DNA of 64,000 bases, taken from assembly GCF_014651915.1 (NCBI RefSeq), contig NZ_BMXU01000002.1:377507-441506 (forward strand), given 5' to 3'. Source of the DNA: Parvularcula lutaonensis (GTDB taxonomy: Bacteria; Pseudomonadota; Alphaproteobacteria; Caulobacterales; Parvularculaceae). The translations under genes and the position numbers were made by a program. Positions 1-9,318 of the stretch are shown in pieces. Within the stretch, counting starts at the first letter, position 1. Every line of letters starts with the position of its first letter. The notes below the pieces were generated by a model that was given only the letters and a program-made list of their open reading frames with translations, was not told the origin of the DNA and made no database searches.

Positions 1-1527
1 GAGCTGTCGGTCTCAGGCTATCCGCCCGAGGACCTGGTCTTGCGCCCGAGTTATGTCGATGCCTGCATGAAGGCAGCGGCAGCGCTGGCGCAGAAGACCG
101 TCGATGGTCCGGGCGTGATTGTGGGATGTCCGTGGAAGGACGACGGGCATGCCGATCGGCCCTACAACGCGGCACTCCTGCTTGACCGGGGCAAGGTCGC
201 AGGCGTTGCGCGCAAGGTGCATCTTCCCAATTACGGTCCCTTTGACGAGCCGAGGACCTTTGCCGCTGGTCCGAGCCCGCAGGCGCTGAAATTCCGTGGC
301 TGGCAGCTGGGCCTCATGGTCTGCGAGGACATGTGGTTCCCGCATGTGAGCCGGCGTCTGAAAGAAGCAGGCGCCGACATGCTCATCGCTCCGCATGGCT
401 CGCCCTTCCGCAGGAATGTGAAACGGGAGCGGCGCGACCATGCCGAGGCGCGCTCCTTGGAGACCGGCCTGCCCCTCTTCTTCGTCAATCAGGTGGGCGG
501 GCAGGACGAGCTGGTCTTCGACGGCGGGTCCTTCGCCGTGAGCGCGGGCCGGGTCCGAGGCCAACTGCCGCTGTTTGTCGAGAAGGTGCAGGGCTTCGAC
601 ATCGTCAAGGACGATGGCTCCTTGCAGGTCAGCAGGTCGGAATATGCCGATTGGCCCGAGGACGAGGCGCTGGTCTACGAAGCGGTTCTGGTCGGAACGC
701 GGGACTATGTGTTGAAGTCCGGGTTCCGTCAGGTTGTCCTGGGACTATCCGGCGGCATCGACAGTGCCCTCGTCGCCGCCATCGCCGTCGATGCTTTGGG
801 CGCAGCGAATGTGCACTGCGTCCGCCTGCCTTCGCGCTATACGTCCGAAGCGTCGATGACCGATGCCGAAGCCTGCGCCAAGGCACTGGGGACGCGGCTC
901 GACACCATCCCGATCGAGCCGGGGGTCGAAGCGATGACCGGGATGCTGGCGGGCATCTTCGCAGGTCGCCAGCCGGGCCTTGCGGAGGAGAACATCCAGT
1001 CGCGCCTTCGCGGGACCGCGCTGATGGCGATCTCGAACAAGCTCGGCTCGATGATGCTCACCACCGGCAACAAGTCGGAAATGGCAGTGGGCTACGCCAC
1101 GCTCTATGGCGACATGAATGGCGGCTATAATCCGCTCAAGGATGTTTACAAGGTCGATGTGTTCAGGCTCGCCCGCTGGCGCAACGCGAACAAGCCGGAT
1201 TGGGCCTTGGGCCCAGGCGGAGAAGTGATCCCCGAGGCGATCATCGCCAAACCTCCGTCAGCAGAGCTTCGTGAAGACCAGAAAGACGAGGACAGCCTCC
1301 CGCCCTACGAGGTGCTCGATGCGATCCTTCATGGCCTGGTCGAGGAAGAGGCGAGCGTCGACGCGATCGCTTCACGCGGCTTTGACGAGGAGCTGGTGCG
1401 CCGTATCCAGACGATGCTGTTCAGGGCGGAATACAAACGCAGGCAATCTGCGCCGGGACCGAAAGTCTCGACACGGTATTTCGGGCGCGACCGGCGCTAT
1501 CCGATCGTGAACCGGTTCACGGGCTGA
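1..1527 (+). CDS. nadE: NAD+ synthase, glutamine-hydrolysing (5' partial)
   Basis: Makes NAD+ from deamido-NAD+, ATP and glutamine in the cytoplasm. The reading frame is open from the first base of the window, so the N-terminus is missing. The first codon is a Glu followed by LSVSGYPPEDL, which fits the nitrilase-fold catalytic Glu of the glutaminase domain. Lys72 of the fragment (in RKVHLPNYG) and Cys108 (in MVCEDMW) complete the Glu-Lys-Cys triad. The C-terminal ATP-pyrophosphatase domain has its P-loop SGGIDS at about residues 249-254. The 508 visible residues suggest about 40-50 are missing. The next gene starts six bases after the stop, so the two are probably co-transcribed. Confidence 0.96.
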   Translation, partial: ELSVSGYPPEDLVLRPSYVDACMKAAAALAQKTVDGPGVIVGCPWKDDGHADRPYNAALLLDRGKVAGVARKVHLPNYGPFDEPRTFAAGPSPQALKFRGWQLGLMVCEDMWFPHVSRRLKEAGADMLIAPHGSPFRRNVKRERRDHAEARSLETGLPLFFVNQVGGQDELVFDGGSFAVSAGRVRGQLPLFVEKVQGFDIVKDDGSLQVSRSEYADWPEDEALVYEAVLVGTRDYVLKSGFRQVVLGLSGGIDSALVAAIAVDALGAANVHCVRLPSRYTSEASMTDAEACAKALGTRLDTIPIEPGVEAMTGMLAGIFAGRQPGLAEENIQSRLRGTALMAISNKLGSMMLTTGNKSEMAVGYATLYGDMNGGYNPLKDVYKVDVFRLARWRNANKPDWALGPGGEVIPEAIIAKPPSAELREDQKDEDSLPPYEVLDAILHGLVEEEASVDAIASRGFDEELVRRIQTMLFRAEYKRRQSAPGPKVSTRYFGRDRRYPIVNRFTG

Positions 1528-1532
1528 AAGGC

Positions 1533-1931
1533 GTGGATCCGGTCGCGCTCATCGCGAAGTTCATCGTTGCCCTCGCGATCATCTATCTCTTCGTCCTCGG
1601 TATCATAGCGATAGCCAGACCGAAGCTCGCCTGGCGATTCCTGTCAGGCTTCGCCTCCACGCCTCAGGCGAACGCGCTTGAAGCCGTCATCCGGGCAATC
1701 ATTGGCGTTGCGGTGATGGTGGAGGCAGGGAGCTTCAGGTTCGCGGCCTTCTTCTTTGTCTTCGGCGCGTTCCTCACGGTTTCGGCCATCGCCATGCTGT
1801 TCATGTACAGGCAGCATCGCAGCTTTGCGCAGAAGGTCGTGCCTCCGCTCAAACGCCTGCTCTGGCTCTATGGTTTGGCCTCGATCGGTCTCGGCATCGT
1901 TCTGTGGCGGCTCTGGAGTCCCGCTTACTGA
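1533..1931 (+). CDS. Small integral membrane protein, function unknown
   Basis: A 132-residue hydrophobic protein with about four membrane spans (roughly residues 5-27, 45-65, 68-92 and 108-128). A basic stretch, YRQHRSFAQK, lies between the third and fourth spans. It starts with GTG six bases after the nadE stop; a purine-rich GAAAGG lies just upstream. I recognise no family or catalytic motif. Proximity suggests co-transcription with nadE, but nothing shows a functional link. The chosen start leaves no other room, and a real gene is supported by continuous hydrophobic segments with normal high-GC codon use. Confidence 0.7.
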   Translation: MDPVALIAKFIVALAIIYLFVLGIIAIARPKLAWRFLSGFASTPQANALEAVIRAIIGVAVMVEAGSFRFAAFFFVFGAFLTVSAIAMLFMYRQHRSFAQKVVPPLKRLLWLYGLASIGLGIVLWRLWSPAY

Positions 1932-2002
1932 ACGTAGTCAGTAACCGTTTGGCCAGCGCCCCGAACAGAAGGGCATCAGGCTAACAACAGGATGCACTGA
2001 CC

Positions 2003-2452
2003 ATGAAAAAGTTTCTCTCGGCTGCCATTGTCGGCCTCGCAGCCGCATCATTTGTTCCGTCTGCCGCCAATGCAGCCGATCCTATTCATACCGGCCTTCT
2101 CAACAATGTCGCTGTGGGCGGCTATGATGCTGTCAGCTTCTTTGATGGCGAAGGCATCGAGGGCAGCCGCGAATTTTCGGCCACCTATCAGGGTGCGGAG
2201 TTCCGCTTCGCAAGCGCCGAGAATCTCGCGCGTTTCGAGGCAGCCCCGGAAGAATACGCCCCGCAATATGGCGGCTACTGCGCCTGGGCCATCGCGCAGG
2301 GCAAGCTTGCTCCCGGCAATCCGCGCAATGCGAATGTCATCGATGGCAAGCTCTACCTCAATTTCAATGATTCGATCGAAAAGCGCTGGCTCGCCGACAC
2401 CGATGGCTTCATCGCGAAGGCCGATGATCAGTGGCCGGCTGTTCTGAACTAG
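2003..2452 (+). CDS. YHS domain-containing secreted protein
   Basis: A 149-residue protein with a clear signal peptide: KK, a hydrophobic core, and an AANAADP cleavage region near residue 25. The mature part has a YHS-type fold signature, VGGYDAVSFF near the front and an APQYGGYCAWAIAQGKLAPG block around residues 86-105. The C-terminal half includes YLNFNDSIEKRW, as in many alphaproteobacterial periplasmic YHS proteins. YHS domains are thought to bind metal, but no substrate is known for this type. It stands alone, 71 bases after the previous gene, and converges with the DUF1217 gene downstream. Confidence 0.85.
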   Translation: MKKFLSAAIVGLAAASFVPSAANAADPIHTGLLNNVAVGGYDAVSFFDGEGIEGSREFSATYQGAEFRFASAENLARFEAAPEEYAPQYGGYCAWAIAQGKLAPGNPRNANVIDGKLYLNFNDSIEKRWLADTDGFIAKADDQWPAVLN

Positions 2453-2564
2453 GCGGATCGGCGGAGTTCCCTGCTTCTCCCCCTCGGCGCGTGACCTCCG
2501 CCATGCCTTGTTTGGAACAGGAGCGTCCTCTGGCCTGTCCCCGGCCAGGGGGCGTTCGCCATTT

Positions 2565-3305
2565 CTAGAGCAGGAGGTTGGCCCGGCTTGCTGCCGTCAG
2601 GAGCGAGAGGGCACCAGCTCCGGGCGTGCTGGTGCTCAGATTGTTCATGTCACTGAAGATGGCGAAGCGGCGGATGAACTCTTCCCGCTTTTCCGCATCC
2701 TGAAAGAACTCAAATGCGAAGCGCCGTTCGAGCTCCTGCGCGAGGCGGTCGACATCGAGGGTCTGCATCGCGTCGGGCATCTGAAGCGCCGTGAACACGA
2801 CTTCCCTCATCGGCTTGTCGGCGAGGATCTCGTACCAGGAACCCGCGTCCGGGATCTTGCGATCGAAATAGGCAGCGAGCCGCGCGCCGTTGCTTGTCTC
2901 GCCGATGCTTAGCTCTGCTGAAACCCGAGTGTAGCGGCTCTCCACCTCGGAAAGGAAGTCCGGAAGCTTGAGCTTCAGGTTGCCCGCGACTCCGAAGCCG
3001 AAGGCCTCGCTCAGCTCACGGAATTTGGCGTCCGCAAGTCGCGCGGCGGTCGAACCCTCGGCAGAAGGGTCTTCGCTCAGCACCCTCTTGACCAGGGCCT
3101 TTTGCGGAGCCGCGTCCGCAAGGTCGAAGGCCGTCATCACGTAGCGGTACAGCCGGAAGTCGGAGATCAGGTCGTCAGGCGTCTCGACCGAACCGATCCG
3201 GGAGCGAAAATAGTCAGTCTCGCGGGTGACCTTCGCCGGTGTGCGCATCTCTCCGCCGTCAAGCTGGCGATTGAATATGTCGATGGCGAGCAAGGTGCTG
3301 ATCAT
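2565..3305 (-). CDS. DUF1217 family protein (flagellum-associated)
   Basis: A 246-residue soluble protein with the DUF1217 pattern: an N-terminal block with ETDYFRSRI, alternating helices, AFGFGVAGNLKLKLPDF in the middle, and a C-terminal segment with RFAFEFFQDAEKREEFIRRF. Members of this family are commonly found in alphaproteobacterial flagellar gene clusters, and some carry two copies of the domain. Here the gene lies about 51 kb from the flagellar cluster at the right of the window, behind a sulfotransferase gene. A flagellar role is therefore inferred from the family, not from context. The gap to the gene before it on this strand is 71 bases. Confidence 0.8.
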   Translation of the reverse strand: MISTLLAIDIFNRQLDGGEMRTPAKVTRETDYFRSRIGSVETPDDLISDFRLYRYVMTAFDLADAAPQKALVKRVLSEDPSAEGSTAARLADAKFRELSEAFGFGVAGNLKLKLPDFLSEVESRYTRVSAELSIGETSNGARLAAYFDRKIPDAGSWYEILADKPMREVVFTALQMPDAMQTLDVDRLAQELERRFAFEFFQDAEKREEFIRRFAIFSDMNNLSTSTPGAGALSLLTAASRANLLL

Positions 3306-3376
3306 GGTTGCGCCTCCGGTATGGCGCGACCCTAGCGCGAGGCTGTCAATGACCAGTTAAGCGTGGCTCAGGGATT

Positions 3377-3979
3377 TTACGGGTCAAGTGCGGCGTAGAG
3401 GGCTGTGTCTTCGGGGTAGAGTGCCGCGATCCGCGCGCGGGCGTCATCACTGATGCCAATGCTTGGTGCCGCGGACGGGTTGAGGCGCGGAAGCCGTGTG
3501 CCTATGGGCCATGGGAGACCGATGTCGCGCCTCACCGCAGGAAATGCCCGGTCGAGATCCTCGAAACGGATGATCCGGGTGAGGGAAGCACGACCCCGCT
3601 TGTCGAGCAGAAGGCTCGACTGGCTTTCGGCCTGGGCTTGGTTCGCCGGTAGCCAGTCGTCGAGAAACGCCTCGAAACTCATCCCCTTGGTCGAAAGAGA
3701 GGGACGGCCGTTGAACTGCTCGTGCTGGTGGGATCGGTAAAGGCTGAGGAGGCGCTCGGCAGGCTCGCGCATTACGGCGAAGGAGAAGAAGCGCTCGAAC
3801 GGCTCCTCTGCGAAGAGAAAGCCGAACCGGTCGAGCACGGAGGTCAGGCCCATATGCTTGCCGAACCGGCTCTGCACGAGGGCGACCTCCGCATGCCTTG
3901 CGAGCACGCGTTCAATCGATGTCGAGGCTGTCTTGAGGTTCGCGATGAAAACGAAGCGGCGCTTGAGAGATATCAGCAC
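3377..3979 (-). CDS. Sulfotransferase family 2-like protein
   Basis: A 200-residue protein. Near the N-terminus, FIANLKTASTSIERVL resembles the 5'-phosphosulfate-binding loop of PAPS-dependent sulfotransferases. FAVMREPAERLLSLYRSH at about residues 67-84 matches the 3'-phosphate-binding segment (RxPxxRxxSxY). Such enzymes move sulfate from PAPS to a carbohydrate or another acceptor; the acceptor cannot be told from sequence. It follows greA by 34 bases on the same strand and may be read through from it. A polysaccharide flippase/ligase pair lies about 4 kb upstream on the same strand, so modification of surface glycan is a reasonable guess. Confidence 0.75.
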   Translation of the reverse strand: MLISLKRRFVFIANLKTASTSIERVLARHAEVALVQSRFGKHMGLTSVLDRFGFLFAEEPFERFFSFAVMREPAERLLSLYRSHQHEQFNGRPSLSTKGMSFEAFLDDWLPANQAQAESQSSLLLDKRGRASLTRIIRFEDLDRAFPAVRRDIGLPWPIGTRLPRLNPSAAPSIGISDDARARIAALYPEDTALYAALDP

Positions 3980-4013
3980 GCGGGACGCTCCCTGCCGCTT
4001 CGTCCGTGGGCCG

Positions 4014-4487
4014 TCAGATATACTCGACCTTGTCGATCTCGTAGACCCGGCTGCCGCCCGGTGCGGCGACCTCGACCGAGTCGCCTTCTTCCTTGCCGAT
4101 CAGGGCGCGGGCGATCGGCGATGAGATCGAGATCTTGTTCTCTTTGAGGTCGGCCTCGAGTTCGCCAACGATCTGATAGCGTTTCTCTTCTTCGGTATCC
4201 TCATCGATCAGTGTCACCGTCGCGCCGAACTTGACCGATGGTCCGGAGAGGGACTGAACGTCGATGACCTGCGCGCGTGAGTGCTTGTCCTCGAGGTCAA
4301 GCACCTGGCCCTCGATCCATGACTGGCGTTCCTTCGCGGCGTGGTACTCGGCGTTCTCGGACAGGTCGCCATGGGCACGGGCCTCGGCGATGGCCTGGAT
4401 GATGGCCGGACGCTCGACGGTCTTCAGGTGCTTGATGTCCGCTTCCAGCTTGATGAAGCCGGCCTTGGTCATCGGGAACTTGTCCAT
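4014..4487 (-). CDS. greA: Transcription elongation factor GreA
   Basis: A 157-residue protein with both GreA domains. The N-terminal coiled-coil finger holds acidic residues in [20 protein letters not shown] (about residues 36-55). The C-terminal FKBP-like domain ends with [23 protein letters not shown]. GreA enters the RNA polymerase secondary channel and stimulates cleavage of backtracked transcripts. It lies 52 bases downstream of carB on the same strand, an order common in alphaproteobacteria. Length and motifs are normal. Confidence 0.97.
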   Translation of the reverse strand: MDKFPMTKAGFIKLEADIKHLKTVERPAIIQAIAEARAHGDLSENAEYHAAKERQSWIEGQVLDLEDKHSRAQVIDVQSLSGPSVKFGATVTLIDEDTEEEKRYQIVGELEADLKENKISISSPIARALIGKEEGDSVEVAAPGGSRVYEIDKVEYI

Positions 4488-4539
4488 GGGAAACCTCTCA
4501 CGGGGTTACCGCGGGCGCTCTATTGCGACTGCGAAGGGA

Positions 4540-7500
4540 TCAGTGGTTGTAAGACTGCAGAGGCTTCACTTCAAGGCCGCCCCTGCGCAAGGCCTCGATA
4601 GCCCGCACGGCGGCGTGCGCACCATTCAGCGTTGTAATACAAGGGATACGCCGCTGGAGCGCAGTGGTCCTGATCGACCGTGAGTCGGCGATCGACTGGG
4701 CGGTCTCGGTGGTGTTGAAAATCATGTCGACGGTGCCGTTGATGAGCTCGTCGACGATATGCGGCTGGCCTTCGAGGACCTTGTTGACCCTGCGAACGGG
4801 CAGCCCCTTTGCCGAAAGGAATTCCGCCGTTCCGCCCGTGGCGATGAGGGAGAAGCCCATGTCGACGAGACGCTTCGCCGCCTTGGTGATGCCTTCCTTG
4901 TCCTCGTCCTTGACGGAGATGAAGACGCAACCCTCAAGCGGGACCTTGGTCCCGGCGGCGATCAGGGACTTGGCGCGGGCCTTGTCGAAGTCGGCGTCGA
5001 TGCCCATCACCTCGCCCGTGGACCGCATCTCCGGGCCGAGCACCGTGTCGACGCCTGGGAAGCGGCTGAAAGGGAAGACGACTTCCTTCACGGCCGTGTG
5101 CTGAGGCGTTTTCCTCTCGAGCTTGAAGTCGGACAGCTTGGTGCCAGCCATGACCCGCGCGCCGATCCGGGCGACAGGCACTCCCGTCGCCTTCGCGACG
5201 AAGGGCGCAGTCCGGGATGCACGCGGGTTCACTTCGATCAGGAAGACTTCGCCGTCCTTGATCGCGTACTGGACATTCATCAGCCCCTTGACGCCGAGCT
5301 CGAGCGCCAATGCCTTCGTCTGCCGTTCGAGTTCCGAAATGATGTCGGCCGAGAGAGTATAGGGCGGCAGCGAGCAGGCCGAGTCGCCCGAGTGGACGCC
5401 CGCTTCCTCGATGTGCTCGAGAATGCCCGCGATGAAGACCTCTTCGCCATCGGCAATCGCATCGACATCGCATTCGGTGGCGTTGTCGAGATAGTGGTCG
5501 AGCAGCAAAGGCGCGCTCTTCGAAAACTGCACCTTGGATTTGTCGAGATAGTTGGCCAGCGACGGCTCGTCCCGGACGATCTCCATCGCCCGGCCGCCAA
5601 GGACAAAGCTCGGGCGGGTGACGAGAGGGTAGCCGATCTTCTCGGCAACCTCGAAGACCTCCTCGCGAGTCGCCGCGGTAGCGCCGGCAGGCTGTTTCAG
5701 GCCAAGCTTCTGGACGAGGTCGTGGAACTGCTGGCGGTCCTCGGCAAGTTCGATCGCCTCGACCGGGGTACCAAGGATCGGCACGCCGAGATCGGCAAGC
5801 GGGCGTGCAAGGTTGAGCGGCGTCTGGCCGCCATACTGCACGATGACGCCGAGAAGCTCGCCTTTTTCCATTTCGCGGCGGATGAGGGCGTAGGTGTCCT
5901 CCGCCGTGAGGGGTTCGAAATAGAGCCGGTCCGAAGTGTCATAGTCCGTCGACACCGTTTCGGGATTGCAATTGACCATGATCGATTCGATGCCCGCATC
6001 CTTCAGGGCAAAAGCTGCGTGTACGCAGCAATAGTCGAACTCGATGCCTTGGCCGATCCGGTTCGGCCCGCCGCCCAGGATCACCACCTTCTTGCGGTCG
6101 GAGATGTCAGCTTCGTCCTCGCCATTCGCTTCGAAGGTCGAGTACATGTAGGGTGTCGCGGCCCTGAACTCACCGGCGCAGCTGTCGATGCGCTTGTAAA
6201 CCGGCTGCACGTTCAGTTTTTCGCGCAGTTCACGGACTTCTTCTTCGGTGCCGCCCGCGAGTTGGGCGAGACGCTTGTCGGAAAAGCCCATGGCTTTGAG
6301 CCGGTGGAGACCTTCGGCATTGGCGGGCAGGCCATCGCGTTCGATGTCCTTCTCTGCCTCGACGATCCCCTGCATCTGCTCGATGAACCAGGGATCATAA
6401 GCCGTGACGGCGCGCACTTGCTCTGTGGGCAGACCCATCCGAAGGGCCTGCGCAGCGACCCGCAGGCGTTCCGGTGTCGGAGCAGACAGCGCCTTGCGCA
6501 GCGCTGCGATGTCGTCATCTCCGCCAAGGCCCGGCACGGCGATCGGATCAAGGCCGGAAAGCCCGGTTTCAAGGCCGCGCAGGGCTTTTTGCAGGCTCTC
6601 CTGGAACGTGCGACCGATGGCCATCACTTCGCCGACGGATTTCATGGCGGTCGAAAGAAGTGGTTTCGCGCCGGGGAATTTCTCGAAGGCGAAGCGCGGG
6701 ATCTTGGTGACGACATAGTCGATCGTCGGCTCGAAGGAGCTTGGGATGACGCCGCCGGTGATGTCGTTACGCAGCTCGTCAAGGGTGTAGCCTACCGCAA
6801 GCTTTGCCGCGACCTTGGCGATGGGGAATCCTGTCGCCTTTGATGCGAGTGCGGAGGAGCGAGATACCCGCGGGTTCATCTCGATAACCACCAGGCGGCC
6901 ATTCTCGGGACTGACCGCCCACTGAACATTCGACCCTCCGGTCTCCACCCCAATCTCGCGCAGGACCTCGATCGAGGCCGTGCGCATGGCCTGGTACTCT
7001 TTGTCCGTGAGCGTCATGGCGGGAGCCACCGTGATCGAGTCGCCGGTGTGCACACCCATGGCGTCGACATTCTCGATCGCACAGACGATGATGCAATTGT
7101 CCGCCTTGTCGCGAACGACCTCCATCTCGTATTCTTTCCAGCCGAGGAGCGACTCGTCGATCAGGACCTGGCCGACCGGCGAAGCTTCAATCCCTGCGCG
7201 GACGATCTCTGCGTATTCGTCCTTGTTGTAAGCGATGCCGCCGCCCGTGCCGCCAAGAGTGAAAGCCGGACGGATGATCGCCGGCAGGCCAATCTCTTCA
7301 AGGGCCTTCATCGCGCTCGCGTAGCCCTGGATCCGGTCGTAGCCGATCAGCTTGCCGTTCTCGTCTCTGGTTTCCGGCGAGGATGCGATGGCCGAGCGCG
7401 GGTTCTCGAGGCCGATCTTCTCCATGGCGACGCGGAACTTCTCACGGTCCTCGGCCTTGTCGATCACGTCGGCGCGGGCACCGATCATCTCCACACCGTA

Positions 7501-7830
7501 CTTTTCGAGGATGCCCTGCTCGTCGAGGGCGAGGGCACAATTGAGCGCGGTCTGTCCGCCCATGGTCGGAAGGAGCGCGTCGGGCTTCTCCTTGGCGATG
7601 ACCTTCTCGACAAATTCGGGGGTGATCGGCTCGATATAGGTGGCGTCGGCGAATTCCGGATCAGTCATGATGGTCGCCGGGTTCGAGTTCACCAGTATGA
7701 CCCGGTAGCCTTCTTCCTTCAGCGCCTTCACCGCCTGCACGCCTGAATAGTCGAACTCGCAGGCCTGGCCGATGATGATCGGCCCCGCGCCGATGATGAG
7801 AATGCTCTCGATATCGGTGCGTTTGGGCAT
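4540..7830 (-). CDS. carB: Carbamoyl-phosphate synthase, large subunit
   Basis: At 1096 residues this matches full-length CarB. Together with CarA it makes carbamoyl phosphate for arginine and pyrimidine synthesis. Two homologous halves are visible: the first begins with [19 protein letters not shown] near residue 11, the second with [20 protein letters not shown] near residue 580. Each holds an ATP-grasp domain ([12 protein letters not shown] in the first half, [17 protein letters not shown] in the second). The C-terminal allosteric MGS-like domain (roughly residues 960-1096) has [11 protein letters not shown]. carA is not in the window. greA follows 52 bases downstream. Confidence 0.98.
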   Translation of the reverse strand: MPKRTDIESILIIGAGPIIIGQACEFDYSGVQAVKALKEEGYRVILVNSNPATIMTDPEFADATYIEPITPEFVEKVIAKEKPDALLPTMGGQTALNCALALDEQGILEKYGVEMIGARADVIDKAEDREKFRVAMEKIGLENPRSAIASSPETRDENGKLIGYDRIQGYASAMKALEEIGLPAIIRPAFTLGGTGGGIAYNKDEYAEIVRAGIEASPVGQVLIDESLLGWKEYEMEVVRDKADNCIIVCAIENVDAMGVHTGDSITVAPAMTLTDKEYQAMRTASIEVLREIGVETGGSNVQWAVSPENGRLVVIEMNPRVSRSSALASKATGFPIAKVAAKLAVGYTLDELRNDITGGVIPSSFEPTIDYVVTKIPRFAFEKFPGAKPLLSTAMKSVGEVMAIGRTFQESLQKALRGLETGLSGLDPIAVPGLGGDDDIAALRKALSAPTPERLRVAAQALRMGLPTEQVRAVTAYDPWFIEQMQGIVEAEKDIERDGLPANAEGLHRLKAMGFSDKRLAQLAGGTEEEVRELREKLNVQPVYKRIDSCAGEFRAATPYMYSTFEANGEDEADISDRKKVVILGGGPNRIGQGIEFDYCCVHAAFALKDAGIESIMVNCNPETVSTDYDTSDRLYFEPLTAEDTYALIRREMEKGELLGVIVQYGGQTPLNLARPLADLGVPILGTPVEAIELAEDRQQFHDLVQKLGLKQPAGATAATREEVFEVAEKIGYPLVTRPSFVLGGRAMEIVRDEPSLANYLDKSKVQFSKSAPLLLDHYLDNATECDVDAIADGEEVFIAGILEHIEEAGVHSGDSACSLPPYTLSADIISELERQTKALALELGVKGLMNVQYAIKDGEVFLIEVNPRASRTAPFVAKATGVPVARIGARVMAGTKLSDFKLERKTPQHTAVKEVVFPFSRFPGVDTVLGPEMRSTGEVMGIDADFDKARAKSLIAAGTKVPLEGCVFISVKDEDKEGITKAAKRLVDMGFSLIATGGTAEFLSAKGLPVRRVNKVLEGQPHIVDELINGTVDMIFNTTETAQSIADSRSIRTTALQRRIPCITTLNGAHAAVRAIEALRRGGLEVKPLQSYNH

Positions 7831-7917
7831 GGGTTCGGTCCTCCGGAGCGCGCGTAAACGGCTGAGCCGTTAATCAGGCCCGGCGCGCAAATCAACGGGG
7901 AATCTGATCGGCTCAGC

Positions 7918-9309
7918 CTATCCGTAAATGGCGAGGACGAGGAACCCGGCCAGTGCGGTAAGCAGCGGCAGGCGAATCTCCGTCAGGACATCGAGCTTCA
8001 TGTGCTTGGAGGCGAGCCACAGGCTCGGCGGCACCATGAACGCGCCAATCACCGCAAAGGTCAGAACCGCCGGCATCTTTCCGAACTGGTCGAAGACGTA
8101 AGGCACGAGGAAGATCACCGCGAGAGCCGCTGCGATCTTGATGAACATGAAGCTGCGGCTGTCGCCTGCCGAGAGCGAGACCTGGTTGAGGATCGTATAG
8201 GGCAGGAAGAGGAGCGCCATGGACATGAACGGCACGAACTCCGCCGCCGGTTCGAATGCGGGGGGGTAGAAGACGGTGAAGAACCATTCATGGCCGATCA
8301 GGAGCGCGGCGAACGCCCCGATGACGACGATCTCGGCGATGATGCGGAAGCGCTTGTAGACCCGCGCGACGGCAGGCCTGTCTTCGCGCATGGTGCGGGA
8401 GATTGCGGAAAAGGCGACCTGGTTGATCACCTTGTTCACGAGTTCTGCGATCGCTTTCACCCAAATGCCTGCAGTGACGTAGAGCGAGAAATCGAGGGAC
8501 GTGAAGCCTGCCGAAAAGATGAACTGGTCGCCGCGCAGGAGAACCACTTGGGCGATTGAAGCAGGGATCAGCCATTTGCCGAAGTGGAAGATCTCCCTGA
8601 ATGCCGAGCGGTCCCAGGCAAGCGCCATTTTCGGACCGCGGAAATAGGTGTGGCTGGCGATGGCGTGGACGATGGAATTGACTGTCTGGCCGATGATGAG
8701 CGACCAGGGCCCAAAACCCAGCGCCGCGAGCGTGAACATCACGGGGATATCGACGAAGCGGCTGCCGATCTGGACGACGGAGAGCCGCTTCTGTTCGAGC
8801 TTCCTGAGGGCAACGAACTTGTTGGGGGAGGCGAGGCCGTCAATGACGATCTGCACGCCGATGGCTGCCACGACGAAGGCCGTGACATCGAGTGCGTAGA
8901 TGCTGTCAGGCCCGAACCTCTCCCGATTGAAGGCAAGGATGACGGCGATCACCACGAGCGCCATTGCCATGAATAGGGAGCGGATGATCTGCACGGTCCA
9001 GATGGTGCGCAGGAAGCGCTCGTCTTCGCCGCGCGCGCTCCTGACGATCGAGGTCTGGATGCCGATGTCCGACAGCATACGGACGGCGACGACGAAGGTG
9101 CCGGCTACGGCGACGACGCCGAAGGCGAGCGGATCGAGGAGCCTCGCGAGAACGAGGTTGGAAAGCAGTCTCAGGAAGGTGAGTGCCGCCATGGTCCCGG
9201 CCACCCACATGCTCGCGGTGGCCGACATGCGCATCGCTTTGCCGACCGCGCCCTGTCCGAGGAAGCGGCGCGCGTGACTGACGATATAGGGCTGAACGCG
9301 CTGGATCAT
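7918..9309 (-). CDS. Polysaccharide flippase (Wzx/MOP family)
   Basis: A 463-residue protein with about 12-14 predicted membrane spans and the pattern of the MOP-superfamily lipopolysaccharide flippases. FLRLLSNLVLARLLDPLAFGVVAVAGTF at residues 44-71 is typical of the first paired helices, and RSLFMAMALVVIAVILAF lies further in. These transporters move undecaprenyl-linked oligosaccharide across the inner membrane. It starts nine bases after the stop of the ligase/polymerase gene, so the two form an operon. No glycosyltransferases sit beside the pair, which is unusual for a complete polysaccharide locus. Confidence 0.88.
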   Translation of the reverse strand: MIQRVQPYIVSHARRFLGQGAVGKAMRMSATASMWVAGTMAALTFLRLLSNLVLARLLDPLAFGVVAVAGTFVVAVRMLSDIGIQTSIVRSARGEDERFLRTIWTVQIIRSLFMAMALVVIAVILAFNRERFGPDSIYALDVTAFVVAAIGVQIVIDGLASPNKFVALRKLEQKRLSVVQIGSRFVDIPVMFTLAALGFGPWSLIIGQTVNSIVHAIASHTYFRGPKMALAWDRSAFREIFHFGKWLIPASIAQVVLLRGDQFIFSAGFTSLDFSLYVTAGIWVKAIAELVNKVINQVAFSAISRTMREDRPAVARVYKRFRIIAEIVVIGAFAALLIGHEWFFTVFYPPAFEPAAEFVPFMSMALLFLPYTILNQVSLSAGDSRSFMFIKIAAALAVIFLVPYVFDQFGKMPAVLTFAVIGAFMVPPSLWLASKHMKLDVLTEIRLPLLTALAGFLVLAIYG

Positions 9310-9318
9310 CGACGGATC

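Noticed and set aside
2527-2551. Stem CCTCTGGCC / GGCCAGGGG as a terminator between the YHS and DUF1217 genes
   Set aside because: The stem needs a G-T pair and lacks a T-run on either strand.
4759-6843. A 694-codon open frame antisense to carB
   Set aside because: Shadow of the conserved carB coding frame; no recognisable domain and abnormal composition.
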